This document shows, in pieces, positions 21,191 to 36,861 of a stretch of DNA of 64,000 nucleotides. A program made the position numbers and the translations under genes. The stretch spans positions 1 to 64,000 of the forward strand of contig JACATO010001665.1 of assembly GCA_018389105.1 (NCBI GenBank), given 5' to 3'. The stretch comes from Nautilus pompilius (Eukaryota; Mollusca; Cephalopoda; Nautilida; Nautilidae). The stretch's first letter is position 1. Each line of letters starts with the position of its first letter. The notes under the pieces are model-generated. The model made no database searches and was not told where the DNA came from. It worked only from the letters and a program-made list of their open reading frames with translations.

Positions 21191-24100
21191 TTAGTAAAAT
21201 TTAGGGGAAAAAATCAAGTAAAGTTCAGCTTTACATCGCATCCAGAAAGCTTGTCTGATAAACAGCAGAGTTTTAAATTGAATATGCTTTTTACATGTTT
21301 GATTTCCCCAATTTTTTGTTAAACAAACTCTCTGTTTAGTTAATTTACCATTTCTCTGGTATTTCCAAGTTGCGCGCTTCAGGTTAATGACCTCAGCAGT
21401 ATTTATCTTTTTCGTAATATATATATATATTTTTGCACAGCTTTGACAAATCCCTAAAATACCGATTTTTGAGGGGGTAGTGTAATAGAATCATACAGAG
21501 TTGTTGTCCTCGCGAACGATCCTACGAAGAAAAGTAATACCTATTTATGTTATGTAAATACACGCCACACAGTTAATTCTCTGCGATTAATAACTAATTA
21601 GGGAAAAGATAAAGGCGTTATTATGACATATAGTTATAAATAATTTAATTAGTTTAGATTAACTGAAATTGGTTACAGTTTTCGACTTGAAGTATCATTT
21701 GGCAGTTTGAATCTTAAAATTATTATTTGCTTAGATTACAAAATGCATGAAAAAGAAATACAAATGAAAATAATGCCATGTAGTTTATGCTGCCATTTAT
21801 TGTCAAGTAACACATTTTATGGCAATTTTGCACGATTACCCCCATTAATACTAATAGATCTTCAAGTAGAAGAAAATGTATTAATCGTCTTTTGTTTGGT
21901 GGATTTTGACCAATAAACCTCTGGCGTTGGTAGGCCATCAAATAAGGTACGAATGATACGTCCTATACTACTAATCGATTTATTTGTTTTATAAGCCATA
22001 ATGGCCCTTCCGTCTTCTCTATGTTAGCCTAAACTAAGTTAAACTATTCTGGTACTTTCATGTTGATAATAATCTCAGTGTCAACCAATCTATGAAAGAC
22101 TTTGATAAATGTTCCCTTTCTTATGGCAAGAGTATAGTGGAAATTATAATGGCTTCCTGGCTTTCTCTATGTATAAGCTTTAGGTTTCCGTTCCCCCCTC
22201 CAAAATGGCAGGTGCCCGGAAGTCTAACAATCCCACGTTAGATTCGAAACGTGCAACCGCGCCCAATTAGACCTTTCATCGGCTGTATTCAGTACCAGCG
22301 GCCAAAATCAGCGAAGAATATTTAATGGGACGTCTGAATTGCCCAGTCGCTCTCGCGGTACGCATCGCGTGGTTTCTGTTTTCCCAATTAGGGGCTTTCC
22401 TCTTCTTTTTTTTTCGGTCGAGAAGCGGCGACCTGAGCCGTCCTCGAATCAGTCAAAACCAAAGGCTATGGCCGGATGGACGAAGATCCGCCGTCAATTC
22501 CCCGAGCGGGGTAGCGGCTACGGAAGAGACACACACAAAAAAGAGAGAAGGTGATGGGGATGGGGAAGGGGAAATCGAAAGGATCTCGCAGTCTAATGAG
22601 TTGCGACGCTTGGCCGAACTTGGTTCGTCTACGGTACACCGGTTTGGTCCAGAGACGAGAAAAAGGCGACTTCTCTACCCGCTGCTGGTGAACTTCTCAA
22701 GATAGACACCAGAGGGCGTAAATCCCTGTGAACCCCTCCGCGCAAATAGCAGATGATCGGTATACGCCCCCAACTGAAAATAAATCGAAGTAGACCCCTT
22801 CCCAATAAAAAAGGACAACTTCCGGCAGGTAGTTGTATAGAGCAACAACAAAGAAAGTCAGGTGTTTGAAAATCTCGTCATATTAGAATTTTAAAAAAAA
22901 ATACGACGCCATCTTAAAAAAAAAAGTTCTGTCGAAGGCCAGAGTTCCATGTCCGATATTAAAGAGCTGTCAGGGAAACCACGGTGAAGTTTTCCCACCG
23001 CTTGAGGAAAGTTGATAGAACAGTATGCGTTATTTGCGATGCAAGCCCTTTATTTTACTAAAAGCAGGAATGATCAACTCCACCTCCAGCCGGCGTAAAT
23101 AGAAAGGGAAATCTTCACGTGGGGCAGTCTGTGAAATCTGTCACTTTACCTGGCTGCGCCGTACGTCCACTGTCTTCCTCATTCAGTCGGCCTACATTTT
23201 CCCTTTATGATTTATTAAACCCCTTCTTTATTGTCAAAAGTTTGTTGGTTGTTGTTTTTTTTTTTCCCCGCCCTAACCCGGATCTCCAATGTTAACGTTT
23301 TCTCTCACTACACTTGGACAAGTAGAAATAACTTAGTTTCATTCTGGTTCTACACCATTATCGTGTGAAAGTAAGCAGACTGAGATGCTGAGCACACGGT
23401 CGCGGTCTTGTTGCGGAAATTCTTCTCGCAGAACACCGGAAGGGAAAACTCTCTCTCGTGTAAATTTACAATAGATGTCCGTAGTGCCGTAAAGAGGAAG
23501 GGTGGGAATCGAACCCCGACAACTGGTTGCCAATGTGGCAGCATGAACATCAGACCTTATCTCTACAGTCTGACCATTCTTCGCCTTACTTTACGTCGGT
23601 CTTTGCAGTAGCGAAGTGGTACTCAGAAGTATTTGTTTGCCTTGTGTTCATGAAAATATCAAGTTTCCCTTGTGTTAAGAGCTCAAAGTTAATAGTGGTG
23701 ATAATATTGAGGTAACCCCCCCCCTTTCTTGGAGAACCTTTGGTAAGCTGTGGTGACTTCCTGCCTTTTCGCAGCTACTTAACCCTCCATATATCAAAAG
23801 TCTGTCTACACGTTTCCATAATGGTCACATTATCTCTTTAACGCTTACAGGAAAGCAGTAATTTCAGATATTCGTCTATTTAACATATAATCCCATTATT
23901 TCTCCCTGTTAATTAAAACTGGTTTAGTTTATCTAAAATTCTTAATTATAAAAAGCATCGTGATAATTACGAAAACTTTGCGTTTATTAGTCTGGAAGGG
24001 TATGGAGTCAGATTAATTAATTCCACAAAGTTTATGCAGTGAGTCAAGGAAAAATCAAACAACTAAGTTTTTTTTTTTAATCCATTTCTAATCAACAACA

Positions 24101-25899
24101 GGCAAACTTATCTTGGAGGGGGGCTGTCACTTGGCTGCCACTGTGCTGTAAGGAATCGCTGGGTTAAAATGTCTCAGAACAATAAAAGCCAACGCCCAGG
24201 ATATCTATTGGCTGCTGACTGCCAACTGCCTTCTTCACAGCACTGCCATTAGTCGCTTGATGAGAGATCCGCGAATCCGTTTCTCTCTTGGGTCATACGG
24301 CTGAAGAAAAAACGGTTTTTTTTTTCCCCTCTGGAAAATCCTCGCCCAAACTTCTCTGCCCTCGGCATCGATCTTCTTCGCGGAGGTTGAGAAATCTGTC
24401 GGCCACCGAGCCGGAAGCGCTGGTGTTGGCAGCTCTCCGCAGACAAAGCCCGGATGACGTCGCTTGCATGAAAAGAAATCTACATCTGTTAAGGCGATCG
24501 CCTTCTGGCTTAAAGGTCGGATGATGGGAGAATCCATCTTGTTCAGGGGCTTAGACTTTTTTCTTTTTTTTAAATCGGTGACTTGAACCTGGATGTGAAC
24601 AAAGAAACAAACTTTGGAAAGGAGGAGAAGCCGAAGGAAGGAACAATAAGAAACCTTTCGTAATTTTAGTGTTCTCTTTCTTTTTTTTTTTTTTTTTTAA
24701 ATCTGCAAATAAGTGGGAAGAGAAGAGAAAACCTACGGTTGCTAATGGTTCGGTATGATGCCATCAGAAATCCGTAAGCCTAAGAGGTTAGGGGTTAGGC
24801 TCAGAATTACTGTCTGAAAGTTCTTTAGGAGCAAAATATCGCCAAGACTTTCGTTTGGTTCGCGCAGCGAAACATTACACTAGTTCGGCAACGTGTAATA
24901 GACCAATCTCCGCAGTGCTGCCATCTCACGGATTAAAATAAAAACCAAAAAAACCCCCCCGGAGTGTCTCAATCCATTCTTGCCCAGAGAACGACCAGGA
25001 AACTCTGCATTTAGAGGGATGCCGACAAACGGCTCGCACGGCTTCCGGTCTGACATCGGAAACCTCCACTAAATCGCTTTTGAAGTCGCACATCAAAATA
25101 TCCTTTTGTTGTCGGTCGGTGGAGTGGTGGCGGCTGCGGCGGTTGTTGATTGGCAAGTAAATCACAACGCTATTGCATTAGATCGTGAATTAAAGAGATT
25201 TCTTTCGCGAGGTGATGCTATAAGGGCGAGAACGAATCGCATTAAGACATCGGTTAACCCCAGGAAGGCTACACTCGCGCGAAACGCCGAGAGGCGATCT
25301 AATTGTTTAGATTGGGGAGGGAAAAAAATCCATGACTACGGGGCCGGTGCTAATTAAAAGAATCCCCACTGATTGGAAAGTAGTCCTGTTAACGATGGCG
25401 ACGGTGAACAAAGGTTTCAGAATCACTATCGATTACCACTTAAAATCTGACAGCTAGCGCGGTCAGGTGCTAAGCAGGTAAGGAGACTGAATCTTACCTG
25501 TTAAACAGGATTATTAAAGTGGATATAACGGATACATCTATTATTTCAGGTTCTCGGTAAACTTCATCTGAGACGCGCGATTCCGACTTGGTTTTCTTAA
25601 ATTAGGGGAACTAAAGGGTATTTTCTAGGCAGAGAAGCCCGGAGCTGTTACAGAAGTGGGTTCTTACGGCAACAGTAATTCCTCACAGCATATCACTTCA
25701 ATTATAGCCTCATCTACGCGTTTAATTAGGAATAATTGATACTGTGGCAACTAGCCCCGGTCTCCTCTCCACTAATTCGAGTTATGAATTTCTCTCAGTC
25801 TTGTACGAGTTTGCGGAATCGAAACATTCGGTATCGTACAAAGTAAGGCAATCTTTGACTGAGGATACAGGGGATTATTGAAGCTATAGGGATCATTAG
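21191..25899. other. No gene recognised
   Basis: Ordinary sequence with a (TA)n at 21418 and poly-T runs (24682). A 15-base match to the 36.9 kb satellite monomer lies at 25701. CpG is ordinary. Frames of up to 126 codons (22325-22705) lack known domains. Confidence 0.45.
23465..23590 (-). mobile_element. tRNA-like or SINE head
   Basis: On the minus strand GGGGTTCGATTCCCACCC forms a T-arm with consensus B box. It is preceded by TGCCACATTGGCA, which can fold as an anticodon-like hairpin, and by GTAGAGATAAGGTCTG, a weak D-arm. A full acceptor stem is not evident, so a functional tRNA gene is unlikely. Confidence 0.35.
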
Positions 25900-25955
25900 T
25901 AGTATAGTATAGTATAGTATAGTATAGTATAGTATATACAGTATAGTATAGTGTA
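25900..25955. repeat. (AGTAT)n pentanucleotide microsatellite
   Basis: About ten AGTAT units with one interruption (ATACAGTAT). Confidence 0.9.
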
Positions 25956-26775
25956 GAAGAAAGCTTCATGCATGAAACGGTCATCCCAGCGAAGTTGCTC
26001 GATGTAAAACAATCTACACATCTAGAAGCCCGTTGTTGGACTGATGATTTCAAAGCTGAAATAATTCCTGCGATCTTATAAACAACAACAACAGCTGGCT
26101 GTTACTATGTATTACCTGTGTGAGGCAGCATTCGGACTGCCTCGAGTAAACGATAACTTAATTAATGCCACAATTTGAAACAAAAACGGCAACGACAAAA
26201 AAAAAAACAGACGGTAACTGATGCTGACTTCAACAAACATGTGCTTTCGCTCACTGTCCACCTAGATCTTTTTGCCTCGTAGATTCTCCGAGATGTGGCG
26301 TCTGTTGAGAACGGTCTCTGGGTGGTGGTGGAGGTGAGCAGGACTCGTGCTTTGCTAATAGAAGAACGCGAGCAATCGTGGATCGCACAAATCAGTGCCG
26401 AGGTCGGTTCCGTTACGCAGTAATGCGCTGACATTCCAGAACTGACAGATGGAATTACCGCAAAGTCTCTCTCTCTCTTCCTCCCCTCCCACCTTTCCTT
26501 TCCTTTTAAAGAAACGTCGGGACTAATCGACATCTTTGTCTCCGTTAGATAGTATTATAAACCGGGAGAGGAGTTACGTTCCCTTAATGAGGAGGAACGC
26601 CGGGAAAGTCGGACGTGACGCCACAACTGGATGTGCGGCCTTGAGGCAGTTTCTTTCTGGTAAATAGGCTTTGGCTTCCATTATGGTTCCGGAAAAGATG
26701 CTTCGGGAGGGGGTTCGCGCAAGACCGGCTGATACAAGAGAAAGCTTCCAATGAACTTTTTATAACTAAATTTTA

Positions 26776-29537
<2,762 letters not shown>

Positions 29538-30055
29538 CTCAAAAGGGTTATTATATCAATGAGAGAGATGTTGTGTGACACGGCTCCTATGGCTCAACCC
29601 GTCTCAAAAGGGTTATTATATCAATGAGAGAGATGTTGTGTGACACGGCTCCTTGGCTCAACCCGTCTCAAAAGGGTTATTATATCAATGAGAGAGATGT
29701 TGTGTGACACGGCTCCTTGGCTCAACCCGTCTCAAAAGGGTTATTATATCAATGAGAGAGATGTTGTGTGACACGGCTCCTATGGCTCAACCCGTCTCAA
29801 AAGGGTTATTATATCAATGAGAGAGATATTGTGTGACACGGCTCCTATGGCTCAACCCGTCTCAAAAGGGTTATTATATCAATGAGAGAGATATTGTGTG
29901 ACACGGCTCCTATGGCTCAACCCGTCTCAAAAGGGTTATTATATCAATGAGAGAGATGTTGTGTGACACGGCTCCTATGGCTCAACCCGTCTCAAAAGGG
30001 TTATTATATCAATGAGAGAGATATTGTGTGACACGGCTCCTATGGCTCAACCCGT
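29538..30055. repeat. 65-bp minisatellite, 8 units
   Basis: Units start at about 29538, 29603, 29667, 29731, 29796, 29861, 29926 and 29991, with period 64-65. Each contains AAAGGGTTATTATATCAATG, a short GAGAGA, TGTGACACGGCTCC and GGCTCAACCCGT. Units differ by one or two bases (ATGTT/ATATT and CCTATGG/CCTTGG), so the array is young. Confidence 0.95.
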
Positions 30056-30721
30056 GCCGAAAAATACAGATCTGAAGGGTAATGCGGTGCAGATGTATCT
30101 CAGGTGATACACAAAAAAAAAGTAATAATTTATTATACTCTTTTACGGAAACCATATTTACAGAATAACTCAGCTACTTTCACAGATTAGCCACTCATAC
30201 TGTATGGATGACGCCATACTTTTTCCAGTAAGTAAGAACGAAAAAAATCTAGTGCAGCTAAATGGCGTTTAATTCTACGTCATAGTTGTGCAGTTGTGTG
30301 TTTTGTATGTCGTTCTTTGATGTCACCGACGTCGCCTTCTCCTCCTCCGGAGTGGCGAAAACACGTGGGGGTGCCGGCGTGAGAACGCGTAATCGATCTT
30401 GGCGATCAATTCGATCTAATTCGATTTTTAAATTATTTTTTTTTTTAATTGTTAATTTCAAAACTGTCTGAACGCCGGTGTTCCTTCAGTGAATCTTTCG
30501 TTTTGGTAAATTTAAATCCCTTAAATCTTGCGCCGTATCCAACGGTAACCTGCAGCCTTGTGACGTGAACACACACACACACAAAAGATCTCGCTTTCGT
30601 CGTAAATCGATTATCCCAACTCGATTGCAGCGCCACCACTTATTGAGAATAGACAACCCTGCAACGTCTTCTGCGACCACCATCCTCTAGGTTAACCGGC
30701 GAGGTTTACGTTTGGATTTAA

Positions 30722-30722
<1 letters not shown>

Positions 30723-30756
<34 letters not shown>
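30723..30756. repeat. (AAC)n microsatellite
   Basis: About eleven AAC units without interruption. Confidence 0.9.
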
Positions 30757-31109
30757 TGCGCTTGATTAGGAATCACTGGTACTTTTGGTCTCGATCGCTG
30801 ATATGATTCGCGGAAAATATACCTGAGGAAACAACTAAGAAGTCTTTTTTTTTTAAAATTATTATTATTGTTCCCTCACAAAATAAAGGAGAAGGTGCGC
30901 GGATTACCATAAACAATCGATATGTGGGTGTTTTAAAGGCATTTATCACGAATAGTGTGGAATGTCACGCAAATACCAATAACAAATGTCTTTGGATGGC
31001 AGGCTGGAGAACCCAATTCAACATATTTTTTTTTTTTTATGAGAGTGAAAAGAATCTCTGTACCCGACTGTCTTAGTGTAATAATCTCTTGCAGAGAGGC
31101 AGTTATTGC

Positions 31110-31359
31110 GACAGCGTGGAAATGAATATTAATCTTTACTTATGAAACTGCTCGCGTATTTATCAGAGAAGGAATGGGTACATGGTCACAAGCCGTGTTT
31201 TACAGTTACCTTATCTCTCAATCGGCCAGCGCGATTGTACAATTGAAGGATCGCTACAAGGAACCGAATGCAGTCTTTTCTTATCACTTATCAGCTTCGG
31301 AAACCCTTTATCTGCTCGATGGAGAGAGAGTATCCTTCAAGATCTGTCTGTTTCTACTC
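31110..31359 (+). repeat. Dispersed repeat, copy 1 (unexpanded)
   Basis: About 250 bases that recur at 42134-42764. By eye there are about eight differences in the first 213 bases. At 31321 this copy has only GGAGAGAGAG where the other copy carries a long GA tract. A 79-codon frame overlaps it but is not conserved in the second copy past the tract. No terminal repeats or known family were recognised. Confidence 0.85.
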
Positions 31360-33785
31360 GTAACTAGAAATGCAATGGACTTCAATAAATGCCACTTTGA
31401 GATATTTTTTTAATTCAACAGTGTTATTATTTTACCAAAAATATATATAAATCATAAATCATAGAGAAAACCGATATTTGAAAATTGCATCAGTTACTTC
31501 ACGTTTGCGCTTGAATTATTTTGAACGTCGCATTAATTTTGTCTGCCACTGTACATACGCTGAGGAATTCAAGATTATTTCAAACATCGTTACCAAGGTG
31601 CACGATGTACTTTGCGATCGTCACTTTGGTATGGATTTCTATCATGTACAATGATATTGTGTTTTTTAATTTGTTAGGAAAATATGTTGTCATACATTAT
31701 CCCTGGTGATATTTGCCTGCAGTTGGCGGATTACCAGGCGCTCACTTTGATCCAGAAATACCGGTGCTGCCGTTGTTCGCTCGTCAGGGAAGCATCCTTC
31801 TCTCCTCACCTGCTCCGATCTACAGAGGCAGGAGTTAAGAAGAAGGGGGTGGATGGGCGGGTCTTTGACTGCTGGAATTCCGATGGTTCCGTAATACAGC
31901 ATGTGGCTGGCTTATTAACAGCTCCAGTCGCCGTTCTGGTATCGAGGTCCTCGTAACAGGTTCCAAGCCCCCGAAAAGACTTTATTTCATCGAAAACTGG
32001 CTGTAACTTACAGTCGGCGGAAGAAGAAGAAGATTCATCAGCGTCTGGTTATCTGAACCCTGAAGAATACGACGAGTTGCGCCAGGCTCCCTGTTACAGG
32101 ACAATAAGAGGGTCCTCGCAGTTTTACTAAAGCCAGCCTCGCGGTCCCTCCAAAGAGAAGAGGTTCTAGGATAACGTCCGCTATTTCGAAGAGTATTCTT
32201 CAACCTGTATCCCAAAGTTTCGGGGCTTTCTTACCCTTATTTCTCTTTAACCCTTCTCCGCGTAGCGATTTCATCTTTCCCCGGTCTGCAGTTTAGAATT
32301 CTTCCGCCTCCTCGATACGACATTTCACCTTAAGATCTCAATCAATCTGAGGGGGAGAGCCTGGCCCCGCCTCTAAGCCATTGATGCGGAATCATTTATC
32401 TACTGGAATATTTCGTTGTTTCTCACGTAACCAGCACAGCTCGAAACGACCGCCACAAATGAAGAAGACTCGGCTATTGAGGGGCTTCGATGTTTCTGTA
32501 TTAACCAGTTAAGTATCGTTTCCTTTTCTAAGAGGATGTCGTGGACGAGACGGAACGGTTTTTAGAGTTTCGGGGAGAAGTCTTTTTACAGGAGTTATAC
32601 ATCCAAAAGAGGAGGGGATGGGGAACCGGCAGAGTGGACGATCGATTCAATTCTAGAGACTTACAGGAAAATCACCGGGTTCCAAGCAGAGGCGGGTAAA
32701 CGAAAACCAACATTTTCTCCAACAACAACCAAAAAAGGGGGGGCAATAAGACACAGCGGGCCTCCATCAGCGAGGCTTTCACCGCGCAATCAACCGCTTT
32801 CCCTCGAAGACCTTAATGCGGTTTTGACCGTTTCTCGGCCGAATTCAGGGATTAGCGGGGTTCTGATCGTCTCCGAACCGACTTCCGGACGTCGACAGCC
32901 ATGAAAAAAATAAAATTGAAAGTACAGATCGCTTTACCCCTCCCACACACACACACACACACCACCTTTGTTATTGCGGGCAAACGGCTTCGCGTTTACG
33001 TAAAATCGAACACCGCCGTCCTTGTCATCAGTCCGGTATCTGGGGTATCGATCACTCGTCTGATTGGAATAAAGCAGCCTCGACGCTTTTCCTTCCACTG
33101 ACCGACATCTCGCCGCAGCTGATTCGAGAGTCGTTACCTGACAACAACAACAACTAACCGAAATACTCCACATTGGTTCGGAGAGTTCTTCATAAACGGC
33201 TTCAGCAGGGCTACGGGTCTACGGCCATTGGCGAGGGCACTGACTGCTTTTAATGTCAGTGATTACGGACGACAAATGGGATATTAATCTTTCAGTGCTG
33301 GGTTTTAAGGTTTTAAGATACAACAACAATTAAAAATTTTTTTTTAAAAAAAAGGGGAGGTTTCTGTTTTGGGGAATACGTGAAAATGGTCTCCTCGACG
33401 TTCAGATGACGACGACAACAACAACAACAACAATAATAATAATTAATAAATTCTAACAAATTACTTTACATTTTTAGCCACTACAATATTAAATGTGACA
33501 GAGTAAATGCCAAGTAAATGTCGAGTAGAGACGCTGTCAATCATCAAAGGCGGAGCCAAAAACGACTTTGACATCCCGAGTTAGTCGGGGAAGTGCGAGA
33601 CTTCGACTTCACCTTTACAGCGTTTCAGCTTCGTCGAGACGGTCGGTCGCCAGTGACCAATGAATTAGAGCTGGAACTTCGCGACAATCGCCGGCTGACG
33701 GTAGAATCCGTTTCCTGAAAGGTGACTGCCCAGTCTCGATAATACCCGCCCTGACTTTGACGATAGCCACCTCTCTTCTGAATCT

Positions 33786-34222
33786 TCACCCTCTCTCTCT
33801 CTCTCTCCATCTCTCTCTGTCCATCTCTCTCTCTCTCGCTCTCTCTCTCTCCGCATCTCATCTCTCTCCATCTCCATCTCTCTAATCTCTCTCTCGCTCC
33901 ATCTCCATCTTCCTCCATCTCGCTCTCCATCTCTCTCTCCAATCTCCATCTCTCTCTCTCCATCTCTCTCTCTCTCTCAATCTCCATCTCTCTCTCTCTC
34001 TTCTCTCCATCTCCATCTCTCCTCTCTCCATCTCCATCTCTCTATTTCCGTCTCTCTCTCTCATCTCCATCTCTTCCGTCTTCTCTCTCTCCATCTCCAT
34101 CTCTCATCTCTCTCTCCATCTCTCTCTCTCTCTCTCCATCTCCATCTCTCTCTCTCCTCCATCTCTCTCTCTCCTCTCGCTCTCTCTCTCCTCCATCTCT
34201 CATCTCTCTCTCTCTCTCTCCT
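33786..34222. repeat. CT-rich pyrimidine tract (GA on the minus strand)
   Basis: About 440 bases of pyrimidines made of (CT)n with CCATCTC units, the reverse of the GATGGAG-type tracts elsewhere. The long minus-strand Arg-Glu frames are artefacts. Confidence 0.92.
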
Positions 34223-36337
34223 CAAACTCGAGAGATGGGATACAGGTTCGAGAAAGTGGAAACTTCGACACCGAAACTCCGAAAAGTCTTTTTTTTTTTG
34301 TTTTGTTTCTCAAAAAAGTCGGTAAAAATCGGAGGCGCCCGCTCAACTCGACGGAGAGGTCGGATCTCCGATCATCTCTTCTGCTAATGGCTTGGGGGGT
34401 CGATCGTTGAAATTCGATTCTTATCAGGAATGTATCTTTCTTCCCCAATTTTTTTTTTTATTTTGAATATTTACTTCTTCTCCTCCTCCTCCCAGGGGCC
34501 AGATAGATGCAAATGAAAGAGAGAAAAAAAATTGTTTTGTGTTTAGAATATATATTAGCATCTCCTCGGAAAACACAAGAAACGTAATTTTTAGGTATTC
34601 TCTTTAAGTGTTTGGAACTACACGGCTTATTTTTTATAAATTTAATTTGCATACAGTCCATAGGCAATCTCTTAAAGTGTGGATACCTCAAAACGTATCA
34701 ATATCCACACGATTAAAAAAAACACAATAAGACAAGAACATTTTTGTAAATTATGTACGACACAAAACCATTACAGTCTTACATCATATTATCTACTTGC
34801 CAATTATGCTTTTTTTTTTTTAAATAAAAAGAAAGAAAATGGAAATATTTTTCCCCAGTGTCCTCATGAAGTCGTCAGCTTTGGTTTTCGGGAACTACGC
34901 ACTATTTAGTCTTAGGCGTAGGAACAGAAGTAAAGAAAGAGAAATAGCCACGAGTGAGCTGAATTATTCCGAACCTTATCTTTCCGTTACAATGGTAAAT
35001 ATCCACGTGGGTGGGCTCACACAGCCCGGAGGATGTTTCCAGGGAAGAGAAGCAAAGAACTTTATTCCAAACTCGGCCTTAAACGGGTGGATTATGAGTT
35101 TTTTGTATTGATGCGGAGATGTGATAATCCCTCAGGCTAGCTATGTACCAATTTTAGATTATTGATGCGGAGATGCGATAATCCCTCAGGCTAGCTATTT
35201 AACAATTTTAGATTATCGATGGGGAGATGCGATAATCCCTCAGGCTAGCTATTTAACAATTTTAGATTATCGATGGGGAGATGCGATAATCCCTCAGGCT
35301 AGCTATTTAACAATTTTAGATTATCGATGCGGAGATGCGATAATCCCTCAGGCTAGCTATTTACCAATTTTAGATTATCGATGCGGAGATGCGATAATCC
35401 CTCAGGCTAGCTATTTACCAATTTTAGATTATTGATGGGGAGATGCGATAATCCCTCAGGCTAGCTATTTAACAATTTTAGATTATCGATGCGGAGATGC
35501 GATAATCCCTCAGGCTAGCTATTTACCAATTTTAGATTATCGATGCGGAGATGCGATAATCCCTCAGGCTAGCTATTTACCAATTTTAGATTATTGATGC
35601 GGAGATGCGATAATCCCTCAGCCTAGCTATGTACCAATTTTAAATTAGATTTGTTTAATTTACTCTTTAATGAGGTTTAAGACTGATAACAGAACTAAAA
35701 ATTGTATGATTTTTTTTTTTTTTTTTATAAATGAAAACGACTGTTTAGCGAAGACGGTAGCGCGCGGTCCAGTTGGATTTTTATAAATGCATGTCCGAAG
35801 GAATGGAGGGGAGGAACTGATGACAAAACGTAGAAGACTGGACGATTTTAACAGATTCCTGGTTTTAACCGGTTCCATCGTAGTGACGACGTTTGAGACA
35901 TTCAACGTTAAAATTATCGGATATTGTAGAAATTTCCGCTTGGATCAAGGAAAACCCTTTAAAGGGTTTTCAACATCCGGTTCCTCCACCCATCCACCCA
36001 CCGTGGAGCCGTTTTTCAGCTGCCATAAGTTCCGCATTCGGCCGTTTGCTGCTCTAACGCGAAATATCAAAGGCAAATTCCTCGCCTCGATGTCGAAAGT
36101 CAGTCGTTTTATTCGATCTCGGTCGGGACAGGGTTAGGATTTACCAAAGAATGTCTGTCTTCTGGTCTGAAGTGAGCGGAAGTGATTCAAAGTTCCCCCA
36201 AAACCCCGATAAATTAGGTTGGTTTTTAGGGGAAAAACGATCCGCCTAAACCGCTCGGCTGCGACTGTTTCTTTCTAGCTCCGCAATCCCCACTTTATTC
36301 TGTTGTTGTTGTTTTATTTGTCCTTCTTTTCTTCCAG
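34223..36337. other. No gene recognised apart from the 54-bp array
   Basis: AT-rich sequence before the array and CpG-ordinary sequence after it. The frame at 35787-36137 (116 codons) has no recognised domain. The segment ends in the pyrimidine tract of the candidate exon at 36338. Confidence 0.45.
35110..35649. repeat. 54-bp minisatellite, 10 units of constant length
   Basis: Unit starts fall at 35110 plus multiples of 54 with no indels. Each unit contains GATGCGGAGATGCGATAATC, CCTCAGGCTAGC and CCAATTTTAGATTAT. Variation is by substitution (GCGG/GGGG, TACC/AACA, ATTG/ATCG), partly alternating between units. Confidence 0.95.
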
Positions 36338-36437
36338 CGCTGTGAACAGTAGAATTGGTTTTTATTTTTACAAGGAATTGCTGACAATTACACCTCAGCA
36401 GAACGAAGGGCCAAAAATGGCAGACAGAGGGAAGGAA
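36338..36437 (+). CDS. Candidate plus-strand exon carrying a start codon
   Basis: A long pyrimidine tract ending CTTCCAG precedes position 36338, and GGAA|GTAAGT follows 36437; both splice signals are strong. Inside, AAAATGG gives a good start context and the exon would encode MADRGKE, ending in phase 0. The frame is also open upstream (GFYFYKELLTITPQQNEGPK), so the ATG may be internal. No downstream exon was recognised; the satellite array would lie in the intron. The product is unknown. Confidence 0.35.
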
Positions 36438-36861
36438 GTAAGTCTAATTTTCTTTCGTACGGCATTATTAAGCCAAAATTTAACGATTAACCAAAGGTCC
36501 GATCCGCCTACGATTCCAAGCAGTTCCCCTGCTCTCTAAAGACGTACCACGAGCACCAAGAGTCTACCATAGATCTGTGCATTTGCATTTACCAGAACGA
36601 CACCATTAAGCATTCGGAAGTTAGACCCGACCTAATTTCTGATCGGTTATATTTCTCGTTTTCTTTAGATAGTTTTTCTTCGAAACTGATGAAAGAGCAA
36701 AAAAGATAGAGCGTGTTGACTCCAAGTATAAAGCTGATTATAATGTCCTTTGTTGCCCTGTTTCGATAATTTTGACTTCATCTTAATGACTGACAATACA
36801 ACTCCAAGACAATGTACACACGACATTTATTCCATATCCAGTAAATCAAGAGCAAAAGCAT

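Larger units (their letters stand above)
30056..33785. other. No gene recognised apart from the dispersed repeat copy
   Basis: Contains AAC and CA microsatellites (30570, 32946), poly-T runs and frames of up to 90 codons with no known domain. Confidence 0.5.

Noticed and set aside
23465-23590. Functional tRNA gene
   Set aside because: The T-arm and B box are good, but no complete acceptor stem or D-arm can be folded; kept only as a tRNA-like fragment.
29538-30055. Regular spacing that could suggest a CRISPR array (also 35110-35649)
   Set aside because: The whole 54-65 base unit repeats, there are no unique spacers, and the window is eukaryotic.
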